Below, piece by piece: positions 24,401 through 35,310 of a stretch of DNA of 64,000 nt; the stretch's first letter is position 1; each line of letters begins with the position of its first letter. A model generated the notes under the pieces. It was not told the origin of the DNA and ran no database searches. It saw only the letters and a program-made list of their open reading frames with translations. The DNA is from Colletotrichum lupini. Taxonomy: Eukaryota; Ascomycota; Sordariomycetes; Glomerellales; Glomerellaceae. The translations under genes were made by a program, and so were the position numbers. The stretch is from assembly GCF_023278565.1 (NCBI RefSeq), contig NC_064680.1, positions 868,001-932,000 of the forward strand. Reading direction: 5' to 3'.

Positions 24401-25661
24401 TTCTGTAGTCTCGCGACAGAATCATAGGGCAGTATTTGCAGGGAAATGAATCGCCCCCCTCTATGGGGCAACTTGGATAGTCCAAATGTCCCACCCGAGC
24501 CGACATCTTGGTGCCCGCCGACCTAGCCGTGCTTCGGACCGCGGGTGTCAGGGCGCCTGTAATGCTGAACCTCGATTCGAGAGCCGTAGCAGCCTGCGCC
24601 ACAAAGCTCTTGGTGGCCTGGGCGCCATGATTGGACTGCGTAACAGGCCGTGATGCCGTAGATGACACGAGATTATACGAACTTGAGGTGACGTTTCCCG
24701 CCATCAAAGAGCTCCGCAGGGCTATACTCTGGTTTAAGGACTCGATCTGTCGCGCGGGTTGGGTTAACCCCTTTGACGCATGGGGTGATGCCATGCTCGC
24801 ACTTCCGGCATGGACAAGGCGGTTTCGCCGTACGACGTTGGCGTCGATAAGCCGGCGCTGGACGATGGTCAGCCTGGCTGGGTCGCATAAGTATGCACGA
24901 AGCACGACCAAGAGCTTCTTCTGGAGCAACACTTCGTAACTTTCTCCTATTTGGCCCTCATTCAACTCTCGGGCATCCTGCGAACATTCTGGGTCTTGCG
25001 AGTCTTCCAAGTCTCGCGATTCTGTGACATTTTGGCCCTCCTTCGCCTCGCCTAACTGGTAAATCATGAAGCTCAAACCCCGTATCAGATCCTCCCTGTA
25101 GTCGTTGCGTAGCACCAGCTTGGTGAGGTAGCGTCGGAATCGTTCATGCCCTCCGTCCTGGCTTGCAAGGGCCTTGTGCGCTCCTATTGTGAGCTTCTGT
25201 CGCTCGTACTCCTGCTCGGCTTGCTTCAGCGCATCGTCGGCGCGCTTATTCCTGAGCTTCAGGCCAGAAAGCTTAATGGCGGTATAAATGCGGATGAGGA
25301 CTACCAAGTTGTTCTCAATGTAAGCTCGTTGCTCGGCGTACTCGTCGCTGGACAAGGGCAAATGCGCGTCTTTATGCTGATCCTCGGCATCCTCTATTTC
25401 CTCGTCCTCCTCTTCTCCGTCGCCAACGGCAGAGGCGGGACCTTCCCCGCCGCCGGAGCTCATATCAGACCACGGCGATGGCGCACGGTCCACTCCATCC
25501 GAAGCGGTGGAATCACCATCGGCCTCAGTGAGACTGTGGGGATCAGAAGTTGCTGATATGGAGGCACAGAAGTCAGCTGGTTGCTTCCCATGAACACCTC
25601 TCAAATAATCAAGGGTCTGTTTCGAGCGCAGAGTGTGCAGAATTCCGGGCCGTCCAGGGAC
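21417..25661 (-). CDS. C2H2 zinc-finger and protein-kinase fusion protein, 5' end missing
   Basis: The model is complement(join(21417..22559, 22612..24223, 24385..25661)), 1343 residues as far as it can be read. The introns are 161 nt (GTAGGT...CTAACGCGTCTCAG) and 52 nt (GTAAGA...CCAG), and joining them keeps one frame. The order is: acidic Ser-rich linker, a helical region (about 120-250), C2H2-type finger block (C408/C411 with H428, then C438/C443 with nearby His, then CPLC), a long middle region, and a C-terminal kinase domain. Kinase residues seen are K978 (VAVK), E998, D1096 (HGDLKPEN) and D1126. The metal motif reads DAG instead of DFG; the segment GTVMYSPPE replaces APE. No ATG precedes M67 (ATG 25463-25461) in the frame, and a TAG that could be a splice acceptor lies just upstream, 29 bp from the Copia LTR. 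The first exon is probably lost. Role unknown; the architecture recurs in large ascomycete families and may relate to recognition or signalling. Confidence 0.75.
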
Positions 25662-25690
25662 CTACCCAAATCGTGGTAAGTGTGCAAGGC

Positions 25691-25892
25691 TGTTAGTATC
25701 CCTATTACAGGGTAGTTAGTTCGAACCGTAGTTAACGAAGAGATCAATTGAATTATATAAATATCTGCGTAGTAGGTATAAAAAGGAGGTTCTAACCGTA
25801 GGTTAGGCTAGCTACGATAATCGTAAATAGGGCCCCTAATTAGCCCCTATATAGTTAGCTATATGCCGCGGTCGAATTAGACTTCTAATCCG
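25691..25892 (-). repeat. 3' LTR of Copia copy 2
   Basis: It starts TGTTAGTATCCC on the plus strand with its terminal TG intact and ends near ATCCGATA, followed by the polypyrimidine tract that marks the internal side. It is homologous to both LTRs of copy 1. Confidence 0.85.
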
Positions 25893-28567
25893 ATACTAAC
25901 TTTCTCTTTCTTTTATCGATTTAACCGCTATAGTTAGAGGTATAATTTAACCTCGGGCCCGTTTACTAAGTCGTCTCCTTTTCCCCCTTTTTTCTAGTCT
26001 TTTTATATAACCTATTCCTTTATTTATATAGTAACTTTTCTATTATTTACGAATTGCTCTAATCCCTTATTTAGTATTACTTTTATAAAAGCGTCTACGA
26101 GGTTGTTTTTATTATTAATCTAACGGATCTCGAGTATTTCGCGCCTTTTATATAATTACCTAAGGGCTATAATATCGATTATAAGCCTCTTTTCCTTCGT
26201 TATTCCTAATTTAGTAAGGTATTCGTATAGCGAGTAAGAATCGGTATAAATAACCGTTAGAATAAGTAAAAGGCTAATTCGATTAATAATCTTCCTTAGC
26301 GTTATTAAAATCGCGTAAGAGAGGTTAATATCGTTAACTATACTATAGACCTCTAATGCTAGTATACTTCTTATTACTTACTTATTTTTAATTAACGAGT
26401 AGTAAATTATATTACCGTATATAGTAAATTCGCTCTCGCCTATACTCTCGTTAGCTAGGATAATAATATACCCTAATTACGAAGTAAGGTCGTTATTATT
26501 TATAAATAACTTATTAATAAAGACGTAAAGCTTACTAATCGCAAGGTTAATTAGGTAGTAAACGAGACCTCGATCGAGATTTATTTACTATTACTTAAGC
26601 CGCTTATTAAGTACCTCGACGTCCCGTTCGGTTAGATCTATAGCCTACGCTATTTTAGCGTAGTTAAACGTTATTTTAAGTTAATAAATATTTATAATAT
26701 ATACTCCTCGCGCGAGCTTAGCCTTATACCGCTTTTTAACGTTAATTATATTCGGATTAATAAGGTTAATCTTCTCGCCCTACCCCTTTTATTAAAAAAT
26801 AATAGTTTCTTTTTTAATTATAAAAATCCTACTGTTAAATACTAGGGGGGTATTTATTATAAGGACCTCTTTTAGCTTTGCTACGAAGCCCGCTTTCTAA
26901 AGCTCTTTATCCTCTTTTTTTATAAAGTTAATATCGGATAGGCCTAATATATCGTCGGTTTATATTCTAACGATCCTAAATTAGTTATTTTCGTACTCCA
27001 TAACTAATAAATATAGGTCGTACGTAGAGGTAACTATTAATAGTTAATTAATATAAAAATCGTAGTAAGTAGCCTATTAATAAGTGCCCGATTTTGCGAG
27101 CCTATATAGTAGCTTAAGTACTTTAATAATCGTGCCTTTTAAGTACTTACTAACTATTTCCTTTAATAAATAGGCTAGGATTTTCTTTATAAGCCCTATA
27201 GCCGATTAGGTATAGGCTTAGGTAATATTATAGCTCTAAATCTCGTATCCCTTTTTCTATAATAATACTATTAGTGCTATTATTAATCGTTAGTTATAGC
27301 GCTATATAGTAGGCGATTATATAAGTAGCGTTACCTTTTTAACGTCGCTATACCCTTAAATTACGTATTTAGACTTCTCGTACGGCTAGGGTGTTCTTTT
27401 CTTTTTAATCTTACGAACTATTCGTAATTTAAATATATAGAGGTTTATATATTTTTTTAGGTTATATAAGATAAATCGATAGACCCCTCGATCGTAAAGA
27501 GTATTTACTTTAATAAGATCTAATCCCTTATATAGCTTTTTAGTAGTTATAATTATGCCTTTTTTACGTAGTTTAACTATTAGCTCGAAATCGGCTTTCT
27601 CTTTTATTATATAAAAGGTATTAATTACCTCGTTACTAGTGATAAATTGCTACGTTAGGGCTTATTATTATAGTTTTTTATAACGTCTTGCTAGTAATAT
27701 TAGTACCCTTTTAGTAATTTTCTTTTCCTTATCGTCTATTAGTATTATTACGACGATTTCGTTAAGGATAATTTCCTATACCTCTACCGCGAGTTATATA
27801 GTTTCCCCTAGCTCTTCTTTTTTTTATAAGTTAGAAATTACCTTATTAAGATCTATATAGTACGGTTTAACTACTATAATTAATACTTTAAGTAACTAGT
27901 TACGATCTTTTACGACTATATAAGAGCGCTCGTTGACGGAAATTAACTTATATAGCCTAGCCTATTATTAAGTAATTTCGCGCTATACTTATATATCCGA
28001 ATTTAGTAATATATTTAGATTACCCTTTATATTGGGCCTATTGCGCATAGTAATTACTTTATTAACTTACTTTCTTACGCTTACTTTACGTAATACTTAT
28101 ATTACTTTTTTAATTACTCGGGCTCGTTAGTTTATACTTAGCGACGGTAATAAGGCTAAGGTCGTTCTTAAATATACTCTAAATACTAATAGCGTTAATA
28201 TAAGTCCGTTAGGCCCTATAGTATCGTTATAGTATTTAAGTACTATCTAGAGGCATTCGTTATTAATAAAATCCGGATTTTCCTTTTTAATAATTCTAAA
28301 CGCCCTTTTTAACTACTAGTGTGCCCTTTTTACCTTTTTAATACTATAGTACGCTTTAATAAGTACGACCTTTAGCTATATACCGTAAGCCGTCGTATTA
28401 TCCCTAAATTTTACTAACTTAAAGCTAATACTAGCGTCGGTTCTAATACTATCTAGCGGTTCTTAGTATATATTAATCTAGCTTTTTTATAGGGCTGCCC
28501 ATACTATTTTTATTTATAAATCCTAGAAGAATTACCCTACTTAGAAGGATATAGCTACGTCGATTAT

Positions 28568-29081
28568 TCTAGCACGTATAGCTTTAACGAGGTAATGCGG
28601 GATATTCTTATAAAGAATATGAAAAGTAAATATTCATATAGAAGCAAGAATATATGAATATAGGGGATATAAGCGTATATAAAAGAGGTTTTTGTAGTAA
28701 AGAGAGTAATATAGTTGAATTACTATATAAGAAGTTGCTTGCTTAACGAAAGGTCTAGGTAGGCAAATACACGCCTATATATAAGCATAAAAACCTCCTA
28801 CTAGAATATTCCATTGCTTATTAATTATGATATAATTAATAAGCGTATACGTAAGTGAATGCGTAATCGTAGTACGTAATTCCGCCTCGAGTAAATTCCA
28901 GATTATTCAGTTACCTTCCAGTACTTTCCATTGCTCACGTAAGCTTATATAAGCAGTATTGCTTACATAATCAATACCTATAATAATCTACAGAAATCGT
29001 AGATTAATATGGTATATAGTTTGCTTACGTAATATTGATAATAAGGCGAATAATAAGGTAAACAAAGTTACTTTCGTAACA
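28568..29081 (-). mobile_element. 514-bp solo-LTR-like insertion inside Copia copy 2, not RIPped
   Basis: Compared with copy 1, 514 bp interrupt the integrase region. The insertion is flanked by a perfect 5-bp direct repeat ATTAT (28563-28567 and 29082-29086), and the flanks join exactly to the copy 1 sequence. Read on the minus strand it begins TGTTACGAAAG and ends GTGCTAGA, so one end is a canonical LTR end and the other is not. It has TATA-like (TATATAAGC) motifs and no open frame. It holds many CpA and TpG dinucleotides, unlike the surrounding RIPped DNA, so it arrived after RIP of its host. The family is unknown; it is unrelated to the host LTR. Confidence 0.75.
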
Positions 29082-32000
29082 ATTATATATAGTACTAGTT
29101 AACTATTTAAGTAGAAAATATTAACAACGATTTCTTAGTTAAAGTTAAGCTTATTACGCAATTTAAATTTAAATTTGCGTAGGCTTTGCGCATTTATTTA
29201 GTATTAGTAATATACTTTTATTAACTACTCTAACGCCCCTATTTTAATATTATTATTACTTAATTACTTTAGGAAGTTATATAGCCTCATAACCGACGGG
29301 TACCCGAATCTCTAATATAGTCTTCTAAGCTTACTTTTCGTTAAGTAATTAATTAACTTTATATTATTATTAAGCTTTATAAATATATACCCCTATTATC
29401 GTTCGACTATTTTAAAGTACTTACCGCTAGAGATTCTGTTCCTCGTATTATTAAATATAATACTTAGTTAATTTATATCTTTTAAATATAGGAGAAATGG
29501 GGTATTAACGGGTAAAATATAAAAAGTTATCGTTCCGAAGTACGTCTTTACTTTTATTATACTTAGGGCGATAATTTCCTTACTTAGGCCAAAACTAATC
29601 CTCGTAATACTTACTATTAACGTATTAAGTATTACTAGCGCGATTTTCTATAGCGCCTAGAATTACCCTTTTTTTCTAGTTAATTATTATAATACTTTAA
29701 TATCTAGGATAATCCTATAGAAATTATCTAGGCCGTACCTTTCGCTTATATAAAATACCTATATAAGCTTAGTATTTAAGGGATCTAAGTAGTGTAAAAA
29801 GGACCCCTTTAGCTACCCCTAGATTTACTTAGTATTATATTCTTTCTCTTTAAATATTAAAAAAGATAGCGTTTTCTCTTTAATTATTAAAAGAATAGGC
29901 TTTAGCCCTATTAGATTCGCCCTTTTAGCTACCTCTATATCCGTTATTTAAGGGACCTTCCCTTATTATCCGTAAATAAAAACCTACGTATTAAGAGCTT
30001 TTATTACCTTCTATTCGTTTAGCTTTATATATCCTCTAGAGGCTAACGGGGCGAAAAAAAGTAGTTAATATCGTCGATTTTATCGTAATCTAATTCGTTA
30101 GTATAGGGGGTAAGATCTTCCTTATTTTCTAAATCTCTTATAGGGGGTATATACTTTAAGCTACTATTTTAACTACCGTTACTAGGTTTCGTACCCCTAG
30201 ATCTATCCTTATATATAATAAAGAATTAGTTAAACTAACGAGGGCTAGTTTTATTATTTACTACCCTCGACTTTTTATATTATTTATATAATTTAGTACG
30301 CTCTTCTTTAGAGTAGTTACTTAATTAATATCTATCCTTTTTATAAATATAGTATTACCTCTTTCGTTACCCTACTTATAAGTTAAATCTCTACTTATTT
30401 AACGAATCTAAGCCTCCTTACTAGCGATTACTATATTTAGCCTCTTTTCTTTTTTTATTATACGTTCGATTAACTTAATATTATTAATAAGGGCCGTCGT
30501 ACGCTTAAAAATAAGTTTAGTACGGTATTCTTATTTTAATATTAAAGCTAGATCTTAGCCTCGAGTAGAGCGTCTCGTAGTCTTTAGGTACTTAGTATAG
30601 GGTTATTTTTAATTTTAATATACGCTAAACTATAATATAAAGATATCTAACTTTTCGCTCGTTTATCCTCTTATTTAGTTAGGTTTTTATTAGTTTATTA
30701 ATTCGATTAATAAGTTCTTTAAGGATCTTTACTCGTAATTTACCCTTTATTATCCTAGCTATAAATACGAAAAAAATCGCTTATAGTTTAAATAGGAGCT
30801 CTAGGTTCTTATTATAGGTCTCGAAGCGGCTTCGGATTACGTTAATTATATTAAAAAAGTCGTTTTAATTAAAATTATATACCGCTTTATAATAGTAATT
30901 AAAGGCTTTATTTACGAGTACGATATTAATTACCGAATAGTACTAGTATTCCCTAATTTTAACTTTTTCGTAATAATCGTAAAATATCGTTAGGGTTTTT
31001 TATAAGACCTTATACTTCTCCCTAAAGTATAATTTCTTTTTTAAAAAGATCTTTTTAAGGTTTATAAATTACTTCGTATTTATTATTAGATTTTTAGTAT
31101 TTATATACGATCCTTACGTCGCTACGTATTATTAATAACTTTAGGTCGTTTATTTTTTTTTATTAACCGATCGGCGCCGAATTTCGTATTAATAGCGGTA
31201 ACGAGTTATAGATCGAAATAGGCAGAATTATCGATTATCGTACTTTTAATATTATATTTTGCCCTAGTATATCCTTTTATAATAATAGATTTTTATTAGT
31301 AATTATAGGGAGGAAATCTAGGTCGTTTACCCTTTTTTTAAATTCGTTAAAGTAATTATACGCTCTATCGACTTATACTTAGTTCTATAATACGAATTCC
31401 TTTTTTATAATTATTATTATTAGTATTTTATATAGCTTTTATAATTATAATTACGCTAATAATATCCCTTGCTTATAGAGGAATTTATTAACTACTTTTA
31501 TAATCCCTAGGCTTGCGCTCGTGAACTATTCGTTTAGCTAATAATTAAAGTCGTTTATAATTTTATAAAATAGGGGTTACCCCTATAGCCCCTTTTTCTC
31601 GTAAACTTTAATTAAATAGATTAATACCGCGTTAATTTACTTATTATTAAGCTAATTCGCGATTTTATATATCTACGTCCCTTAATAGTCCGGGTTAATA
31701 TTTACTTATTTATAAGGGATTAGGATTTTATTTAGGATCGGGTTTTGTCCTCTTTTTTTTTTTTTTAACTCGCTAAGGGTCGTGCTCTAGCTTATGCCCG
31801 TATTAATAATCGCTAGCGTATTTAATTTTAATAAGAATATATTTAATCCGCGCGCTAATTGTAATAAATCCGTGCTTTTACTACTTAATAAATTTATTAA
31901 GGTCTAAGAGATTCCCGCTTTTTTTTACCGTTTTACTATTACTCTCGTTTTTATTATTTTTAATAACTATTATTACCTTTTTAGATCGCTAGCTATCGTA

Positions 32001-32195
32001 TTTACTAAGATCCTCTTTTTTATTTAGTTTAAAAGGGTAGGTTTTAATAGTTCCTTTTTATAATAGTAATAATAAACGTTTATATTATTATAAGAAAATA
32101 TAATAATTAGTCTCGGGATCTTTATTAGTTACTAATTTTTACTATCCCGTATACTTTTAGCCTCCTAAGCCTCGTGCTCTTTATAATTTCTAAAT

Positions 32196-32772
32196 AGCTT
32201 CCTTCCTTAACCTACCTCTTCTCAAGTAGTATTTTATAAAAATAGTTAAAAGTAAATACTAGGCGGCTTATAAAAGAGCTATATAAGCTATTAAGAACCG
32301 TATAGGCTATTAAGTATAGTTAACGAAGTTAAGCCCTCTTTTTTATAAAATCGTAGATTTTAAAAACTTATTAAAAATACCTACTTATTATTTATACGTA
32401 ATAAGATTAAATATTTTAAAGATCTTATCTTTTATAGCCTCTTAGTACCCTATTTTATATTTTTTAAATAGTCTTTTTTATAACTTAATTACGGTTAAAT
32501 AATTATCGCTTATTAGCGATCCTTTTTATTATTTAGTTAATTTTTTAAAATTAGTAATCTCGCGCCAGGAGCTAATATAAAAAAAAGCCCTTTAGTAGCC
32601 CTCTAGAGGATTTCTTTTTTTCTTTTTTAAATCCTCGTTTTTTTAGCTTTTTTTAGGCTAATAATAACTTTAGCGGGAGGTCGTAAGACTATTTTAGGAT
32701 AGCTACCTTTTTTTTAGGTTAATTTCTAAGATCCGTAATATTCTTAACTCGATATTATTAGGACCTCTAAAT
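32196..32772. other. 577-bp segment present only in Copia copy 2
   Basis: The 7-mer TCTAAAT occurs at 32189-32195 and again at 32766-32772, and copy 1 has only one of them at the matching place (around 10610). The segment is RIPped like the rest of the element. It is either an old insertion in copy 2 or a deletion between direct repeats in copy 1; its ends do not look like LTR ends. Confidence 0.5.
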
Positions 32773-33426
32773 CCCCTCCTCCCTTATTAAACCGTCCCTT
32801 ATATTATATTCCTAAGTAATACCCGGGGGGTAGTTAAAAGAGCTATAAAGAGGTTATTTAAATTATAAGCTTAAAGTCGTATTTATAAGATCCTCGTAAT
32901 AATAAACTTTTCTATATACTATAAATCTCTTAGCTTAATAACTTTTATAAGGTTACCTTCGCTACTAAATAAAAATATTTACGTTTAGAGATTCTTTTTT
33001 TTAATCGCGCGGTGCTCTTTTATATTATATTATTAAGCTTATTTATTATGCTAATTAATTAAGTAGGTAGTTATTATATAAGTATTTCCTTTTATTAATT
33101 TAATTAGTTAATTTCTAATTATAGGCCGGTTATAGAAAAGTTATTTAATAAAAAAGCTACTCGGGGCGATAGTAAAAGGCTAGTTATTTAAATAGTTTTA
33201 TTAATTAACGTAGTTTAATATAATAAACGTCGACCTCTCGTAAGTATTAAAGGGCTATAATTACTTAATTTTATATAGTATTTAAGACTTACTTCTTTTT
33301 TTATTTATTTTTATAAAGTTAATTAGTATAAATCTCCTATCCCGTGCGATATTAAGAAGTCGTCTCTTTTATATAGCGAGATATTTTACTAATTTATAAT
33401 AATAGAATTTAATTACTAATTAATAT

Positions 33427-33628
33427 TAATATCCTTATAATAGGGTAGTTAGTTCGAACCGTAGTTAACGAAGAGATTAATTAAACTATATAAATATCTA
33501 CGTAATAGGTATAAAAAGGAGGTTCTAACCGTAGGTTAGGCTAGCTACGATAATCGTAAATAGGGCCCCTAATTAGCCCCTGCGCAGTCGGCTATATGCC
33601 GCGGTCGAATTGGACTTCTAATCCGATA
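33427..33628 (-). repeat. 5' LTR of Copia copy 2
   Basis: This plus-strand stretch ends AATCCGATA, where the family should end in CA (RIP C-to-T). Coding sequence of the next gene follows after only four bases. Confidence 0.85.
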
Positions 33629-33632
33629 ATAG

Positions 33633-35114
33633 CCCTATATCTGCGTCTCGGACGAATATTCGCAGCCGCCAATGACATTTGGGAATCACGAGAATTGGCT
33701 TCAACATATGAATAATACCCATGGTCCTCATTGGATTGTGGATCTTCAAGAGCCTGCATACAGATGGGCTTTAGAAGATGCCAAAGGAGGCAAAGACATA
33801 CCTTTTTGCCCCATGTGTCTCGATGTTCTCTTAGATAAGATGCTTAGCAACGCTAAAGATGAGGCCCGACCTCTAGACTTCGAAGACATAGAAAGTACCC
33901 CTGCAGTCCGCTCTAAAGAGCAGGAACAGACTTTGGCCGGCCACTTAACGAATCCAGATCGTTCTCGTCCCCGAAGGCGTTTGCTTGAACCAGCTGACCC
34001 ACATTTGTCTCGTCATATCGCTCAACATCTGAAATGGCTATGCTTTCAAATGCTCAGTATGGATATGAACTTGCCTCAACAGGACAGTCACTCTCCTGAG
34101 TCAGAAACCCCTGCGAGTGGGACGGGAAAAAGTCAGGTTGATCCACTCATCACAGCTTCGCATCGGTCCTTGCGACATCGCGCGATTACTGACGGTGGCT
34201 ACTCTGAATTTCCAATGGTGACGCCGACCAACGGCAGAGTCAGGACCTACCACGTTGTGCCTCGCTTCGATCTTGCGGCCGAAGGCGGCCAATTGTTCCT
34301 AGGGGGAGTCTATCGAGATCTCAATATTCTGAAGCCGGCAATGAATCGCCGTGAAATACATCGTTTGCCTATCCCTGAGGATTTACTTTACCCAAGTGTT
34401 TCTTATAGGGGCTTTCGAGAGACACGGGCGAGCATCCGTGAAGGTAGCTTCGACGCCTGGGTGAAGATCCTCGGTTGTCTTGGTACGGAAAGCACTGGAG
34501 GCTCCGCCACAATAGCAGAATCTCGCGATGCCGAGAATACGGTGTCCTGTGAGGAGATCGTCACGACATATTTTGACCCTGACGATTCATTCTTGGAGGC
34601 AAGTTTCGCCATCGAACCTGTTCGACATCACCTCGAAAGATCTCGGGACTGGACTGCTACTTTGTACATGGTCACCGGTATCAAGGTGGCCAAAGGACTG
34701 GAGTACAACAGGTCGAACAACATTCAAGGCCAAATCGGCACCCAAGCCGCCATTGATGGTGCGCATAACGTCGTTGCTGAGACTTCTATCGCTGCGAATT
34801 TCAGCGGTGCGAACGATCACAGTCTCGAGTTTGCAGTTGCGAGTGACATCGTTATTGGTTTCAGAGTGAACAAGTTTCGCTGTGTCCGCCGCTTTGGTTT
34901 TGGAAAAAAAGACAGGAAGGTCAAAGACAACGGTCTTCTGACTGGGGCAATGATGGCGAACGACAACGACAATGTTCCACAAGAACACATAAAGGTGGAA
35001 GCACTGGCAATCAGCGAGGAGAATGAGGATTCCACTATCCTTACTACCGCAGGTGATCAGGCCGAACGCTGCGTCGTTCCTGATACTCTCAAGCAACTGG
35101 CTGGTCTTCTTTGA
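33633..35114 (+). pseudogene. 5'-truncated C2H2 zinc-finger gene with unknown C-terminal module
   Basis: The frame is open from 33633, just after the LTR and a TAG at 33630-33632, to the stop at 35112-35114 (493 codons). It starts in mid-domain: PYICVSDEYSQPPMTF is the second half of a finger block, followed by WLQHMNNTHGPHW, FCPMC and LSRHIAQHLKWL. The codon TAT at 33657-33659 stands where the finger needs Cys (TGT), a RIP-type change. From about codon 215 a distinct module begins with LFLGGVYRDLNILKP, then WVKILGCLG, YFDPDDSF, LYMVTGIKVAKGLEYN, and ends near DIVIGFRVNKF. I recall this module as a recurrent ascomycete domain without a known function. A short product could start at ATG 33672. 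Otherwise the gene looks intact, so truncation is recent. Confidence 0.7.
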
Positions 35115-35310
35115 CAAGTATAATCATCAGGGAGGCAGTGGGCAAATGTGGAATCCGTCAGCTGGGAGGTTCTAGATGCTTGGATGCCGTGGTTTGTTTT
35201 CTTTCTCAAGCCCAGCGCCTGACCAGGATCCTTGTTCCTCTGGTTTCTGAATGTTCCCTTGTTTCCTCACTTACACTTTCATATCTCCGTCTTAGGATAG
35301 TCTTCCATTA

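Larger units (their letters stand above)
25691..33628 (-). mobile_element. RIPped Ty1/Copia retrotransposon, copy 2, with nested insertion
   Basis: This is the same family as 9756-16552 in the opposite orientation. LTRs lie at 25691-25892 and about 33427-33628, and the internal domains run right to left in the same order. It is longer than copy 1 (7.9 against 6.8 kb) because of a 514-bp insertion at 28568-29081 and about 577 extra bases at 32196-32772. It has no open frames. The outer flanks are AAGGC (left) and ATAGC (right), which do not form a target duplication and cannot be reconciled by RIP. The genes on both sides are truncated at the element. Confidence 0.9.

Noticed and set aside
25600..25690. 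A plus-strand exon with a GTAAGT donor (25676) that could be the missing 5' part of the truncated finger gene
   Set aside because: Translated in the phase needed to join the exon at 33633 it gives no finger-like sequence, so an intron containing the whole Copia element is not supported.
28591..29086. Shorter boundaries (28596-29081, TGCGGG...GTAACA) for the nested insertion
   Set aside because: These ends look LTR-like but give no target duplication; alignment to Copia copy 1 places the left border at 28568 with a perfect ATTAT duplication.
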